64,000 nucleotides of DNA from Seriola aureovittata. Taxonomy: Eukaryota > Chordata > Actinopteri > Carangiformes > Carangidae. The notes below the pieces were generated by a model. It worked only from the letters and a program-made list of their open reading frames with translations, searched no databases and was not told where the DNA came from. Below, piece after piece: positions 63,760 through 64,000 of this stretch; within the stretch, counting starts at the first letter, position 1; each line of letters opens with the position of its first letter. Position numbers and translations under genes: made by a program. The stretch lies in contig NC_079386.1 in NCBI RefSeq assembly GCF_021018895.1, positions 10,273,835-10,337,834 of the forward strand. Reading direction: 5' to 3'.

Positions 63760-64000
63760 TGTCCATGCTGATGTCCATGTGAAATCTCATTAGAAAATGA
63801 CTGCTATCACTGGTATGAAAAAGGACTTTGTTCTCATCAAATATCCAAGAGGAGGATCACAAATGTTATATGGCATGGAAAGAGATAGAACCAGATATCA
63901 CATTCAAAGTTTGGATGACCACACACCTTCATAACAAAGGTTGATCACAATGGCACACTGATTCAACCCAGCATGGTCCTTTGCTAGAATTTTTCCTTAT
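63760..64000 (+). other. 3' flank or UTR of the mucin-like gene
   Basis: Sequence after the stop codon at 63757-63759; no poly(A) signal appears before the window edge, so the transcript end probably lies outside. Confidence 0.5.

Overview
This window is nuclear DNA from a teleost fish, probably a percomorph. Genes are split into short exons with GT-AG introns. The introns and spacers are AT-rich and hold microsatellites and interspersed repeats that I recognise as fish families: TTAA-flanked MITEs, Rex3/L2/jockey-like LINE pieces and a tRNA-derived SINE. The clearest protein matches are to vertebrate genes. Species cannot be named from the sequence alone.

Layout. 1-5.7 kb has no supportable gene. 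6.4-15.4 kb (minus) is ttc31, 17 exons and 615 aa: a Lys/Glu-rich N-terminal half, a TPR block and a C-terminal RRM. 17.3-21.6 kb (minus) is mfsd8 (CLN7), a complete 12-exon lysosomal transporter of 508 aa. 22-25 kb is repeat-rich spacer. 25.2-31.7 kb (minus) is an 8-exon gene (948 aa model) joining a partial SET-like segment, one C2H2-like finger, a tyrosine-recombinase domain of Crypton type that appears to have lost its catalytic residues, and a small Cys/Trp domain at the C-terminus. 31.9-35.5 kb is a nest of mobile elements: a broken jockey-like LINE, a tandem array inside it, and a solo LTR inside the array. 36.6-39.0 kb (minus) is a ciliary neurotrophic factor gene (3 exons, 193 aa). 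41.5-45.5 kb (minus) is zfp91 (11 exons, 623 aa, five zinc fingers). zfp91 and cntf keep the order and orientation known from mammals. 45.6-50.2 kb is spacer with LINE tails.

50.3-52.3 kb (plus) is a Thr/Ser-rich stretch that stays low in stops only if the frame is switched repeatedly, which looks like a decayed mucin-type exon. 56.8-63.8 kb (plus) is an apparently intact 8-exon, 1802-aa mucin-like gene: signal peptide, about 230 copies of a 6-residue Thr-rich repeat, a SEA-like domain, a second Thr-rich exon, a second SEA-like domain and a C-terminal GPI-type tail. Its repeat array carries a 1062-bp higher-order duplication.

The genes do not form a pathway. The one neighbourhood with clear meaning is zfp91-cntf. 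The most unusual loci are the SET-like/Crypton fusion gene and the mucin region with its decayed neighbour. All exon models were read by eye from splice signals, reading phase and remembered family sequences; no alignment or search was run.
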